Shown here in pieces: positions 1-7,675 of a DNA stretch of 16,997 nucleotides; positions within the stretch are counted from its first letter, which is position 1; each line of letters opens with the position of its first letter. This DNA comes from Candidatus Firestoneibacteriota bacterium (GTDB taxonomy: Bacteria > JACRDZ01), in contig JACRDZ010000277.1 in the NCBI GenBank assembly GCA_016212735.1, positions 1-16,997 on the forward strand. The letters run 5' to 3'. The notes below the pieces were generated by a model, which was not told the DNA's origin, did not search any database, and saw only the letters and a program-made list of their open reading frames with translations. The position numbers were made by a program, and so were the translations under genes.

Positions 1-955
1 GATCAGGTATACGTAATACTGAATCGTTCTGTGTCCCTGGTTTAATGTTTATAATTATTGAACCGGAAATAGTTTTTACTTTTATGCGTGACCCCAGTAT
101 TGACTGTGCAATGTTTATCGGGATTTCACAATGAATATCATACCCTTTGCGCTGGAAAAAATGGTGCGGAGCCACATTAACTGTTAAATATATATTCCCA
201 TTAATTCCCTCATTTTTTAAATTTGAATGATTTGCGATTTGAATCACTGCTCCATCATTTATCCCGGAAGGAATATCTATGCTGATTTCTTTGTTTTGAG
301 TTATAATCCCTTCTCCGCTGCACACTCTACATGGAGATGTTATAATTGTTCCTCTGCCGAAGCATTTTGAACAGGGCTGGTTGAAAGCGAAAGTGCCCTG
401 TGACATACTTATAGATCCTTTACCTTTACAAACAGGGCATATTTTTGATTGTGTCCCGGGAGTTGCTCCTGTTCCGCTGCATGTTGGACAGTAAGTTTTA
501 ACAGGAACAGTAATATTTGTTTTACCACCTGATATAGCTTGTTCAAAAGGTATAGTTATTTCATAATTATAATCTTCATCTCTATATTCTCTGCCAGAAT
601 AGGGTTTGTTTCTATTACCAAAAATTGAACTAAAAATACTTCCGAGATCATCAAAAGAAGAATCATTAAAGGATCTATTTCTGAATGTCTGTTGTGATTT
701 GTCGCCGCTCCATAAATCTGAAAAATCAAAACCGTGGATTGAAGCGTCCTTCATTGTATCGTATTGTTTTCGCTTTTCTTTATCTCCAAGAATTTCATAT
801 GCTTGATTTATTTCTTTAAAACGTTCTTCAGATTGTTTATTCCCTGGATTAGCATCAGGATGATATTTTTTTGCCATTGTACGAAAAGCTTTTTTTATTT
901 CTTCTTCTGAAGAATCTTTTTTTACACCCAGTGTTTCATAATAATCTTTTGACAT
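1..955 (-). CDS. dnaJ: Chaperone protein DnaJ (partial, C-terminus beyond the left edge)
   Basis: Hsp40 co-chaperone that stimulates the DnaK ATPase and delivers unfolded substrates. The N-terminal J domain (about residues 1-70) starts MSKDYYETLGV and carries the HPD motif at residues 32-34. A short Gly/Phe/Asp-rich linker follows. The zinc-binding domain has all four CxxCxGxG repeats (Cys pairs near 156/159, 173/176, 195/198 and 209/212), and the substrate-binding domain begins after about residue 215. The 318 visible codons are intact and the stop lies outside the window. The start at 955 is preceded by GGAG at normal spacing. The gene lies directly downstream of an hsp20 remnant and probably shares its sigma-54 promoter. 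No dnaK or grpE is seen on this side. Identification is secure. Confidence 0.96.
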   Translation of the reverse strand, partial: MSKDYYETLGVKKDSSEEEIKKAFRTMAKKYHPDANPGNKQSEERFKEINQAYEILGDKEKRKQYDTMKDASIHGFDFSDLWSGDKSQQTFRNRSFNDSSFDDLGSIFSSIFGNRNKPYSGREYRDEDYNYEITIPFEQAISGGKTNITVPVKTYCPTCSGTGATPGTQSKICPVCKGKGSISMSQGTFAFNQPCSKCFGRGTIITSPCRVCSGEGIITQNKEISIDIPSGINDGAVIQIANHSNLKNEGINGNIYLTVNVAPHHFFQRKGYDIHCEIPINIAQSILGSRIKVKTISGSIIINIKPGTQNDSVLRIPD

Positions 956-1021
956 AAATAATATCTCCAGTTACAAATTATATACCTATACTACGATAGA
1001 ATTTACCATAGTTTATTTCAT

Positions 1022-1123
1022 TTAAGCAACAATTATTTTTGAAAAGAAATCTCCAAATACTTTATTAAGTTCTTTGTGTAGATCAATAAGATCACCAGCT
1101 GGATTCCATTTTACAATGTTCAT
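1022..1123 (-). pseudogene. Remnant of a small heat-shock protein (Hsp20/IbpA family) gene, 33 codons
   Basis: A 33-codon reading frame starts at 1123 behind a near-perfect ribosome binding site, AAGGAGGTG (1131-1139). Its first part, MNIVKWNPAGDLIDLHKELN, matches the typical N-terminus of Hsp20 proteins (M-x-(I/L)-V-(K/R)-W-(D/N)-P, then a helix with an E-M/L-N-(K/R)-L/V-F pattern). The alpha-crystallin domain of about 90 residues is missing. The end, SKIIVA and stop, could be the original Hsp20 C-terminus, since such proteins often end in a short basic-hydrophobic tail. That would make this an in-frame internal deletion rather than a 3' truncation. Known: without the alpha-crystallin domain it cannot be a functional Hsp20. 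Inference: it is either debris that still drives dnaJ by coupling, or a leader or micro-peptide. Confidence 0.6.
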
Positions 1124-1162
1124 TTTTATTCACCTCCTTATTCTAATTTTACTATTTTAATA

Positions 1163-1178
1163 TGCACATCTTATGCCA
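1163..1178 (-). promoter_or_regulatory. Sigma-54 (RpoN) -24/-12 promoter for the hsp20 remnant and dnaJ
   Basis: The minus strand reads TGGCATAAGATGTGCA. It keeps the invariant GG and GC dinucleotides with exactly 10 bases between them, and most of the TGGCAC-N5-TTGCA consensus. The predicted start of transcription lies near 1152. That leaves a leader of about 29 nt before the ATG at 1123, with the ribosome binding site inside it. The position between a regulator gene and a heat-shock gene makes chance occurrence less likely. It is not proven without transcription data. Confidence 0.6.
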
Positions 1179-1250
1179 TTGATTAATAAATACAAAAATC
1201 ATTGATTTAATTGAGTTTTTCATAAAGTACATATTGAGTATGTTTAAAAT

Positions 1251-1279
1251 TGAAACACTATTAAAACATTAATGTTTCA
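1251..1279. promoter_or_regulatory. Inverted repeat, candidate enhancer/operator upstream of the sigma-54 promoter
   Basis: TGAAACA (1251-1257) and TGTTTCA (1273-1279) form an inverted repeat with 15 bases between the arms. A perfect 14-bp palindrome, AAACATTAATGTTT (1264-1277), overlaps the right arm. A weaker ACATA-N5-TATGT repeat lies at 1229-1243. The site is about 110 bp upstream of the predicted sigma-54 transcription start, the usual distance for an enhancer bound by an NtrC-type protein with a Fis-like DNA-binding domain. No T-run follows it, so a terminator for the regulator gene is less likely but not excluded. Confidence 0.4.
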
Positions 1280-1295
1280 TAATTAATCATTAGAA

Positions 1296-1763
1296 TTAAC
1301 TATTAAGATTATACTGTTTTATTTTTCGCCATAGACTTGTTCTGGATATACCCAGTTTTTGTGCTGTTTTAGTCCTGTTACCATCAAATTCTGAAAGAAC
1401 ACTTTTTATATATTCTTTTGTTACATCAGTTATTGTTGATTTTGTTTGTATATTTTGGTGAGGTTCTGGTAAAGCAAGTACATGTGAGCTTATATTTAGA
1501 TAATCAGGTAAATCGCTTAATGAAATAATTTTATCGTCATCCATAACAACTTGAGTATGTTTAATAAAAGTAATTAAATCTATTTCGAACATAATTGCAG
1601 ATTCAATGTCAACAATAATAATATCATAGATAATTTCAGTGATTTTCTTAAGAGATAGAGAAAGATTCAGAAAGGTATCTACACTATATCCTGACTCTAT
1701 TAATATAGGGGGAATTTCTTGAAAAAGCTTTTTGTCATCTGTGAAAAGTAGTATCTTTTTCAT
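1296..1763 (-). CDS. Receiver-Fis DNA-binding regulator, NtrC-family protein lacking the AAA+ domain
   Basis: 155 residues. Residues 1-62 resemble the first half of a response-regulator receiver: KKILLFTDD with acidic residues 9-10, and IIIVDIE with candidate phospho-acceptor Asp52. Residues 64-88 (IKHTQVVMDDDKII, then SLSDLPDYL) match the end of the sigma-54 interaction AAA+ domain, where NtrC proteins read roughly vVMadgdxIxlxDLP. Residues 114-153 are a Fis-type helix-turn-helix (GNRTKTAQKLGISRTSLWRK). Walker A, GAFTGA and the rest of the ATPase are absent, so about 300 residues appear to be missing in frame. GGGGTG precedes the start. The gene is 37 bp downstream of gcvH and directly upstream of the sigma-54 promoter. 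Without an ATPase it cannot open a sigma-54 promoter itself. It might bind the enhancer as a repressor or modulator, or be decaying. A RegA/ActR-like receiver-Fis protein is an alternative, but the DLP segment argues for the deletion. Confidence 0.75.
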   Translation of the reverse strand: MKKILLFTDDKKLFQEIPPILIESGYSVDTFLNLSLSLKKITEIIYDIIIVDIESAIMFEIDLITFIKHTQVVMDDDKIISLSDLPDYLNISSHVLALPEPHQNIQTKSTITDVTKEYIKSVLSEFDGNRTKTAQKLGISRTSLWRKIKQYNLNS

Positions 1764-1800
1764 ATTAACACCCCAAACTACTTTTTATTAATTCAGGAAA

Positions 1801-2190
1801 TTATTCATTCTCTTCCTTTATCATATCATTATACTCTTCTGCTGACATAAGTAAATCCAATTCGCTGGGATCTGACATTTTTACTGTTATCATCCAGCCG
1901 TCATTATAAGGATCGCGATTGATGTTTTCTGGACTATCAAACAATTCTTCGTTTACCTGTATTACTTCACCGCTAATTGGAGCATAAAGATCGGATGAAG
2001 TTTTTGCAGATTCTATTACACCAAATTCTGTCATATGTATAACTTCTGTACCTGCTTCAGGTAATTCAATAAAAATTATTTCGCCTAATTCTTTCTGTGC
2101 ATATTCTGTTATACCAAATGTTGCAATATTTTTTTTAATACTTACCCATGTATGTTCCTTTGTAAATTTAAGATTTTCAGGTAAATTCAT
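1801..2190 (-). CDS. gcvH: Glycine cleavage system H protein
   Basis: 129-residue lipoyl carrier that shuttles the aminomethyl group between the P, T and L proteins of the glycine cleavage complex. It is a single biotinyl/lipoyl-like fold. Family features are the start LKFTKEHTWVS, the TEYAQKELGEI segment, and the lipoylation site EFGVIESAKTSSDLYAP with Lys63. The length is usual for the family. The frame stays open upstream to 2253, but the start at 2190 is chosen because AGGAGGG lies at correct spacing before it and the protein then begins like known GcvH. No gcvP, gcvT or lipoylation gene is visible. The SHMT in the distant rpiB-glyA fusion is the other glycine/one-carbon enzyme here. Probably co-transcribed with the regulator downstream. 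Confidence 0.96.
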   Translation of the reverse strand: MNLPENLKFTKEHTWVSIKKNIATFGITEYAQKELGEIIFIELPEAGTEVIHMTEFGVIESAKTSSDLYAPISGEVIQVNEELFDSPENINRDPYNDGWMITVKMSDPSELDLLMSAEEYNDMIKEENE

Positions 2191-2236
2191 ATTCTTTTCT
2201 TCCCTCCTTTCAATATTATTTATTTTAAATATATTA

Positions 2237-2264
2237 ATTATATCTCTACTCAAGTAATTTCAAG
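2237..2264 (-). promoter_or_regulatory. Candidate sigma-70 promoter of gcvH
   Basis: On the minus strand TATAAT (2237-2242) is preceded by CTTGAA (2259-2264) at 16-bp spacing. A second possible -35, TTGACA, lies further upstream at about 2339-2344 with a weaker TTAATT -10. The divergent region 2191-2491 holds only promoters for gcvH and glgP and long AT runs. No gene was seen in it. Confidence 0.4.
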
Positions 2265-2380
2265 CCTCTTGACTTTATAAGTTCATAAGTCTCGAAGGTT
2301 TTTATGAGGTATTGAGAAATTAACATACGCACAAATAATTTGTCAAGAACTTTTTTAATATAATAATATATTATTAGTAT

Positions 2381-2409
2381 TTGACATATATGTTTTTTTC
2401 TCTTAGAAT
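2381..2409 (+). promoter_or_regulatory. Sigma-70 promoter of the alpha-glucan phosphorylase gene
   Basis: TTGACA (2381-2386), a 17-bp spacer and TAGAAT (2404-2409) make a near-consensus housekeeping promoter. Transcription would start near 2416, giving a leader of about 75 nt before the ATG at 2492. Confidence 0.65.
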
Positions 2410-2491
2410 TTATATATTCTTTAAATATACATAGTATCTTTCCAAATATGCTTTAATAAAACTTAATATTATTTTCATAGGAGAAAAATCA

Positions 2492-5047
2492 ATGCAGAAA
2501 CCACATGGGTTCCGGGTTGTTCCATTATTACCTGATAAAATAAAAACGTTAAATGAATTTATTTATAATCTTTACTGGACATGGGATCATGAAGCTCTGG
2601 ATTTGTTTTCCAGAATTGATCATGACTTGTGGAATGAAGTAAATCATAATCCTGTTCTTCTCCTTTCTAAAATAAATCAGAAGCGTCTTGAAGAATTATC
2701 AGAAGATGAAGGTTTTACTTCTCATCTGGAAAGAATTCTTGCGAACTTTAATTGGTATTGCAGGGAAAAAACTTGGTTCGGCAAATTATACGGAGAAAAA
2801 TATCCTAATCTTGTTATTGCATATTTTTCAGCAGAATTTGGAATTACAGAATCTATTCCAATTTATTCTGGAGGTCTGGGAATTCTTGCAGGGGATCATT
2901 TAAAATCAGCCAGTGATCTTGGTGTCCCTATTGTCGGCATAGGGCTTCTTTATCAGCAAGGTTATTTCAGGCAGTATTTAAATATAGATGGCTGGCAGCA
3001 GGAAACTTTTTTAAAAAATGATTTTTATAATATGTGTATTCAACTGGTAAAAACTCCTGATAACCAGCCTGTGATGATTAGTGTTGATTATCCAGGCCGT
3101 CAGGTGAAAGCTAAAATATGGAAAGTTGAAATTGGCAGAGTCTCATTATATCTGTTAGATACCAATGTATTTGAGAATTCTCTGGAAGATCAAAAAATAA
3201 CAGATCAACTCTATGGTGGAGACCTGGAGATGCGTATAAAGCAGGAAATAATGCTTGGTATCGGCGGAATACATGCGCTCAAGGCATTACGTATAGAACC
3301 AACTATTTTTCATTTGAATGAAGGTCATTCTGCTTTTCTTTCATTAGAACGTATTAAACGATTTATTCAAGAAAAAAATCTTAGTTTTGATGATGCTTAT
3401 AAAGCGTGTAAAGCAAGCGGTATTTTTACAACACATACACCTGTCCCAGCAGGAATTGATATTTTCCCTCCATATTTAATAGATAGATATTTTTATCCTT
3501 TTTATCAAACTTTAAATATTGACAGGGACACATTTTTTTCACTGGGGAGGATAAATGCTAATGATAAAAATGCGCCATTTAATATGGCAACTCTTGCAAT
3601 TAAAACAACAGTATTCAGAAACGGAGTAAGCAAGCTGCATGGAATGGTATCACGCAAAATGTGGAAAGATTTATGGCCTCTACTCCTGGATGAGGAAATT
3701 CCGATAAAATCTATTACTAACGGGATTCATGTAAGATCCTGGATTTCACATGAAATGGAAGGACTTTTAACAAGATATCTTGGCCCCTCCTGGATTCAAG
3801 ATCCAGCAGATCAGAGTATATGGGAAAAAATAGCAAAAATACCAAGCTCTGAAATCTGGTGGACTCATCAGAGAAGAAGAGAGAATCTTGTAACATTTAT
3901 AAGAGATAGACTGGTAAAACAGATAAAAGATAGAGGAGGTTCAGCAGGAGAGATTTCGCATGCAGAGCAGGTTCTTCATCCTGAAGCTCTTACTATTGGG
4001 TTTGCACGCAGATTTGTTACCTATAAACGTGCAGGTTTAATTTTCAGCGATCCGGATCGTCTTGCTGAAATACTTAATAATAAAGAACGTCCTGTTCAAA
4101 TTATTATTGCAGGCAAAGCACATCCTCAGGATAATGAAGGTAAAGAAATAATAAAGAAAATAATACATTTTTGCCGGCAGGAAAGATTTCGTTTAAAAGT
4201 GGTATTTGTCGAAGACTATGATATCGCTGTATCACGTAAAATGGTGCAGGGTGTTGATATATGGCTGAATACTCCGCGGAGATTATTGGAAGGCTGCGGT
4301 ACAAGCGGTATGAAAGTTAATTTTAACGGGGGATTAAATTTAAGTATTATAGACGGATGGTGGTATGAAGCTTATGATTCTGATACAGGATGGGCTATAG
4401 GAAAAGGGGAAGAATACACTGATAAAGATTATCAGGATAGAATTGAATCAAATACAATTTATGATTTATTGGAGAAAGAAGTTGCTCCTCTTTTTTATAA
4501 TAGAGATAAAGATCAAATTCCTTATAACTGGATATCTTTAATAAAGAGTTCTCTTAAAAAATTAAATCCTGTATTTAATACAAATAGAATGGTATGTGAA
4601 TATCTGGAGAAATTTTATTTGCCAGCAGCACAGCGTTATACAAAGATAATAAATAACGATATGCAGGGTGTAAAAGAACTTGCTGTGTGGAAACGTTATA
4701 TAATGGAAAATTGGTCAGGAGTCAAAATTGAAAAAGTAGAATCTAAAACATTACGTCCTATGCCTGCAGGGTCTAATCTTGAAGTTAGTATAACTATTAA
4801 TTTGAATAAACTTACACCTAAAGATGTAAAAGTACAGATATATTATGGAATTATGGATACAGAAGGTGAAATTGAAAATGGAGAAATTATTGATATCGAA
4901 ACATTTAAACATGAAGATGGGAAACATATATATATGGGGCAGATTCCATGCTCTAAAAGCGGGAGGAATGGTTATTTAGTAAGAATTGTCCCGTATCACG
5001 AAAATATGATTAATCCATTAGATATGGGTTTAATAATCTGGATGTAA
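2492..5047 (+). CDS. glgP: Alpha-glucan (glycogen/maltodextrin) phosphorylase, GT35
   Basis: 851 residues. It cleaves alpha-1,4-glucans with phosphate to release glucose-1-phosphate, using pyridoxal phosphate. The N-terminal segment (about 1-100, NLYWTWDHEALDLF) is the DUF3417-type extension of the bacterial/archaeal short-phosphorylase branch. Next come YFSAEFGITESIPIYSGGLG (about 111-130, with GDHLKSASDLG after it), FHLNEGHSAF (273-282), TTHTPVPAG (313-321) and FARRFVTYKR (504-513). The PLP site is GTSGMKVNFNGG with the Schiff-base Lys608. The length suits this AgpA/MalP-like branch (roughly 700-860) rather than classical GlgP. GGAGAAAAATCA precedes the ATG. It is monocistronic, with its own promoter, and ends 5 bp from a convergent gene. 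Glycogen versus maltodextrin preference cannot be told from the sequence. Confidence 0.95.
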   Translation: MQKPHGFRVVPLLPDKIKTLNEFIYNLYWTWDHEALDLFSRIDHDLWNEVNHNPVLLLSKINQKRLEELSEDEGFTSHLERILANFNWYCREKTWFGKLYGEKYPNLVIAYFSAEFGITESIPIYSGGLGILAGDHLKSASDLGVPIVGIGLLYQQGYFRQYLNIDGWQQETFLKNDFYNMCIQLVKTPDNQPVMISVDYPGRQVKAKIWKVEIGRVSLYLLDTNVFENSLEDQKITDQLYGGDLEMRIKQEIMLGIGGIHALKALRIEPTIFHLNEGHSAFLSLERIKRFIQEKNLSFDDAYKACKASGIFTTHTPVPAGIDIFPPYLIDRYFYPFYQTLNIDRDTFFSLGRINANDKNAPFNMATLAIKTTVFRNGVSKLHGMVSRKMWKDLWPLLLDEEIPIKSITNGIHVRSWISHEMEGLLTRYLGPSWIQDPADQSIWEKIAKIPSSEIWWTHQRRRENLVTFIRDRLVKQIKDRGGSAGEISHAEQVLHPEALTIGFARRFVTYKRAGLIFSDPDRLAEILNNKERPVQIIIAGKAHPQDNEGKEIIKKIIHFCRQERFRLKVVFVEDYDIAVSRKMVQGVDIWLNTPRRLLEGCGTSGMKVNFNGGLNLSIIDGWWYEAYDSDTGWAIGKGEEYTDKDYQDRIESNTIYDLLEKEVAPLFYNRDKDQIPYNWISLIKSSLKKLNPVFNTNRMVCEYLEKFYLPAAQRYTKIINNDMQGVKELAVWKRYIMENWSGVKIEKVESKTLRPMPAGSNLEVSITINLNKLTPKDVKVQIYYGIMDTEGEIENGEIIDIETFKHEDGKHIYMGQIPCSKSGRNGYLVRIVPYHENMINPLDMGLIIWM

Positions 5048-5071
5048 TACGATTAATTCGTTTTATCCAGA
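5037..5071. terminator. Nested inverted repeat between convergent genes, possible bidirectional terminator
   Basis: TCTGGAT (5037-5043) pairs with ATCCAGA (5065-5071). Inside it ACGA (5049-5052) pairs with TCGT (5058-5061) around almost the same centre. The structure spans the last codons and stops of glgP and of the convergent small gene. T-runs after the stem are weak on both strands, so this could be a bidirectional transcription end or only an mRNA-stabilising hairpin. Confidence 0.35.
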
Positions 5072-5304
5072 AAATCTATTTCATCATTTTCTCTTTTAAT
5101 ATCATTAGTCCAGATTGTTCTTGAATTATTTTCATCCAATTCGATTATGATGGAATTATGCCATATTTCTTTAACTCTACCTTTAGTTCCGCATGGAACA
5201 GTTGTAACAGCCCAACCATAATCTGATTTAAGAACATAATAATTATCGAAATCTTTTTTGAAAATAATTTCTATACCAGGTTTTATATCACTCATCTTAA
5301 TCAT
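5053..5304 (-). CDS. Small conserved-looking protein of unknown function (83 aa)
   Basis: Not recognised. It encodes 83 residues, MIKMSDIKPG onward, with alternating hydrophobic strands and glycines (PCGTKGRVKEIWHNSIIIELDE), which suggests a small SH3-like or KOW-like beta barrel. The C-terminus is charged (KRENDEIDFLDKTN). It has no signal peptide, membrane helix or cysteine pair. AAGGAT lies just upstream of the ATG at 5304; a second ATG three codons in (MSDIKPG) has no better site. It lies 172 bp downstream of glnS and has its own candidate promoter. Codon use matches its neighbours. The barrel fold is inferred from pattern only. Confidence 0.7.
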   Translation of the reverse strand: MIKMSDIKPGIEIIFKKDFDNYYVLKSDYGWAVTTVPCGTKGRVKEIWHNSIIIELDENNSRTIWTNDIKRENDEIDFLDKTN

Positions 5305-5435
5305 AATATCCTTTTGAAATTCCTATACTTAAATATATGAATTTAAAAAATATATTTGAATCTTTAAGACAAAAAAAGAGCTAAATTTAAATAAAATTTA
5401 ATTTAATTAACTAATTATTCATATCAAACTTAAAT

Positions 5436-5475
5436 TGTCAAGAAAAAAATTAATAATAAAATTGGTAATTGTCAA
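5436..5475 (-). promoter_or_regulatory. Two candidate -35 elements (TTGACA) upstream of the small 5053-5304 gene
   Basis: On the minus strand, cTTGACAATT occurs twice, with TTGACA at 5470-5475 and 5436-5441. Each is followed 17-18 bp later by an A/T-rich -10-like hexamer (TAATTT, and ATAATT or TAATTA). The first begins one base after the glnS stop. The rest of 5305-5476 is AT-rich and holds no gene that I can see. Confidence 0.35.
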
Positions 5476-5476
5476 G

Positions 5477-7168
5477 CTAAAGATATTTTCCTATATTCTT
5501 TTTTATTTTTTCCCAGGGGTCTTTTAATTGGACTATTCTATTAAACACTGGTTTTATATTTGTATGATCTTTGGTATCAGCATAGAAATACCCTAGTCTT
5601 TCAAATTGAAATCTTTCATCATGTTTCAAATTTGTAATATACGGCTCGATACAGCAATCTTTTAATATTATACAAGAATTAGTATTCATAAATGATTTCC
5701 AATTATCTTTTTCATTTTCAGGGGATTCTATTTTAAAAAGTCTATCATACAATCTAACTTCAGCTTTTTTTGCATGTTTTGCTGAAACCCAATGTATTGT
5801 TGCTTTTACTTTTCTTCCATCCAGAGCATTTCCACCCTTTGTATCTGGATCAAATATACAGCGAAGTTCAACAATATTCCCATTTGAATCTTTTAACACA
5901 CTGATGCATTTAATAAAATAAGCATATCGTAATCTAACTTCACGACCAGGAGCAAGGCGGTAGAAATCTTTGTGAGGATTTTCCATAAAATCATCCTGTT
6001 CAATGTATAATACTTTAGAGAAAGGAACAATCCGTGTTGATGAATTTGGGTCTTCAGGATTATTTATAGCATTAAGATATTCCTCTTTATCATCCGGATA
6101 GTTTTCGATTACAATTCGTAAGGGTCGCAAGACTCCCATATATCGATTTGATTTCTTATTTAAATCTTCTCTTATACAATGCTCTAATAAACCAATATCT
6201 ACTGTACTGTTTGCTTTTGAAACTCCGATTTTATTACAAAAATTTATTATACTTTCTGGACTATATCCTCTTCTTCTTAATCCAGAAATTGTCGGCATCC
6301 TTGGATCATCCCATCCTGTTACATAGTTCTCTTCAACTAACTCGAGAAGTTTTCTTTTACTTAAAATTGTAAAAGTTATATTAAGACGTGCAAATTCTAT
6401 CTGCTCTGGATGATGAATGTTTAGTTTATCCAGAAACCAATCATATAAAGGATGGTGATCTTCAAATTCTAATGTACAGATCGAATGTGTGATTTTTTCA
6501 ATGGAGTCTTCAATCCCATGAGCCCAGTCATACGTGGGATAAATACACCATTTAGCCCCTGTATGCGGATGTTCTGCATGTAATATTCTATACATTACAG
6601 GATCTCGCAAATTAATATTCGAAGCTGACATATTTATTTTTGCTCTTAAAACTTTAGCCCCATCTTCAAATTCGCCATTTTTCATACGCTGGAATAAATC
6701 AAGGTTTTCTTCAATACATCTTTTACGATAAGGGCTTTCAATCCCTGGTTCAGTAAGTGTTCCTCTATATTCCCTTATTTTATCAGGTGACAGATCGCAA
6801 ACATATGCTAATCCGTCTTTTATAAGTTGAATAGCGTAATAGTACATTTGTTCGAAATAGTTTGATGCAAAATATAATCTGTTTTCATAATTAAATCCCA
6901 GCCATTTAACATCTTCTTTTATTGCATTAATGTATTCCATGTTTTCTTTAGTGGGATTTGTGTCATCAAATCGTAAATTACAAATTCCATCGAATTCTTT
7001 TGCCAGACCATAATTTATACATATACTTTTTGCATGACCTATATGAAGATATCCATTAGGTTCAGGGGGAAATCGTGTGATCACATTTTTAATCTTATTA
7101 TTTTTCAGATCATTCATAATAATATTTTTAATAAAATTAATAGATAAAGATTCTTTATTTTCACTCAT
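5477..7168 (-). CDS. glnS: Glutaminyl-tRNA synthetase
   Basis: 563 residues. It attaches glutamine directly to tRNA-Gln. Class I motifs are [17 protein letters not shown] (HIGH box, about 32-48) and ILSKRKL (KMSKS-type loop, about 268-274). GlnRS-specific stretches include [28 protein letters not shown] and [19 protein letters not shown]. The C-terminal anticodon-binding beta-barrel follows ([18 protein letters not shown], then [18 protein letters not shown]). Length is near E. coli GlnS. The frame is open to 7234, but the ATG at 7168 (MSENKES) is preferred because AGGA precedes it and the extension would overlap the upstream gene. It is the last gene of the purE-rpiB/glyA-cNMP operon, 19 bp after its neighbour. 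A GlnRS implies this organism does not rely only on GatCAB transamidation for Gln-tRNA. Confidence 0.96.
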   Translation of the reverse strand: MSENKESLSINFIKNIIMNDLKNNKIKNVITRFPPEPNGYLHIGHAKSICINYGLAKEFDGICNLRFDDTNPTKENMEYINAIKEDVKWLGFNYENRLYFASNYFEQMYYYAIQLIKDGLAYVCDLSPDKIREYRGTLTEPGIESPYRKRCIEENLDLFQRMKNGEFEDGAKVLRAKINMSASNINLRDPVMYRILHAEHPHTGAKWCIYPTYDWAHGIEDSIEKITHSICTLEFEDHHPLYDWFLDKLNIHHPEQIEFARLNITFTILSKRKLLELVEENYVTGWDDPRMPTISGLRRRGYSPESIINFCNKIGVSKANSTVDIGLLEHCIREDLNKKSNRYMGVLRPLRIVIENYPDDKEEYLNAINNPEDPNSSTRIVPFSKVLYIEQDDFMENPHKDFYRLAPGREVRLRYAYFIKCISVLKDSNGNIVELRCIFDPDTKGGNALDGRKVKATIHWVSAKHAKKAEVRLYDRLFKIESPENEKDNWKSFMNTNSCIILKDCCIEPYITNLKHDERFQFERLGYFYADTKDHTNIKPVFNRIVQLKDPWEKIKKNIGKYL

Positions 7169-7187
7169 TGTTGATTTTCCTATATTA

Positions 7188-7664
7188 TTATAATTTATTA
7201 AGACTCCACATAAAAAAATCTTTAAAGTTAACATCTATCTGTCGCATGTTATATGACATTATTTTTGCAATTTCCATGAAAACAGGTAAAGCAATTTCTA
7301 TATTACTATTTAAAAATTCATTTAAATAAGTTTTTTCATAGAAAATTGTTATTGTTTTTTCCATAACTTCTGCATTAGTAAAATGTCTTTCTATTTGTCC
7401 AAAAGCCATTTCCCCTGCAATATCACCAGAGGATAAAGTAAACAATGTTATTTTTTCATCACTACTAGTATTTTTTGTGATATTAATTGTTCCTTTTTTT
7501 ATAAGAAAACATCCTTTTATTATATCATCTTCACAGAATAATTTATCACCAGATTCAAAGAATTGTATCTTACATATAGATTTATTTAAAATTATTTGTT
7601 TGGATGTTAATAATTCAGATATAAAGTTGTTTGTCATAATTTGAACCATATTTATGGTCTGCAT
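7188..7664 (-). CDS. Stand-alone cyclic-nucleotide-binding-domain protein (degenerate binding site)
   Basis: 158 residues forming one cNMP-binding beta-roll and its C-terminal helices. Markers are [13 protein letters not shown] (about 35-47), [13 protein letters not shown] and the phosphate-binding-cassette position [10 protein letters not shown] with Glu85. The Arg-Ser/Thr-Ala expected next is not in place (the sequence reads [12 protein letters not shown]), so ligand binding is doubtful. No HTH or other effector domain follows, unlike CRP/FNR. The start at 7664 has no strong ribosome binding site and lies 11 nt after the stop of the preceding, related gene, so translation is probably coupled. 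Internal ATGs (codons 6 and 10) are alternative starts. Its fold is clear but its role is unknown. It may pair with the protein encoded just before it. Confidence 0.78.
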   Translation of the reverse strand: MQTINMVQIMTNNFISELLTSKQIILNKSICKIQFFESGDKLFCEDDIIKGCFLIKKGTINITKNTSSDEKITLFTLSSGDIAGEMAFGQIERHFTNAEVMEKTITIFYEKTYLNEFLNSNIEIALPVFMEIAKIMSYNMRQIDVNFKDFFMWSLNKL

Positions 7665-7675
7665 AGGTTCTTAAT

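Noticed and set aside
1251..1279. Rho-independent terminator for the regulator gene
   Set aside because: The stem is AT-rich, the loop is long and no T-run follows, so an operator or enhancer fits better.
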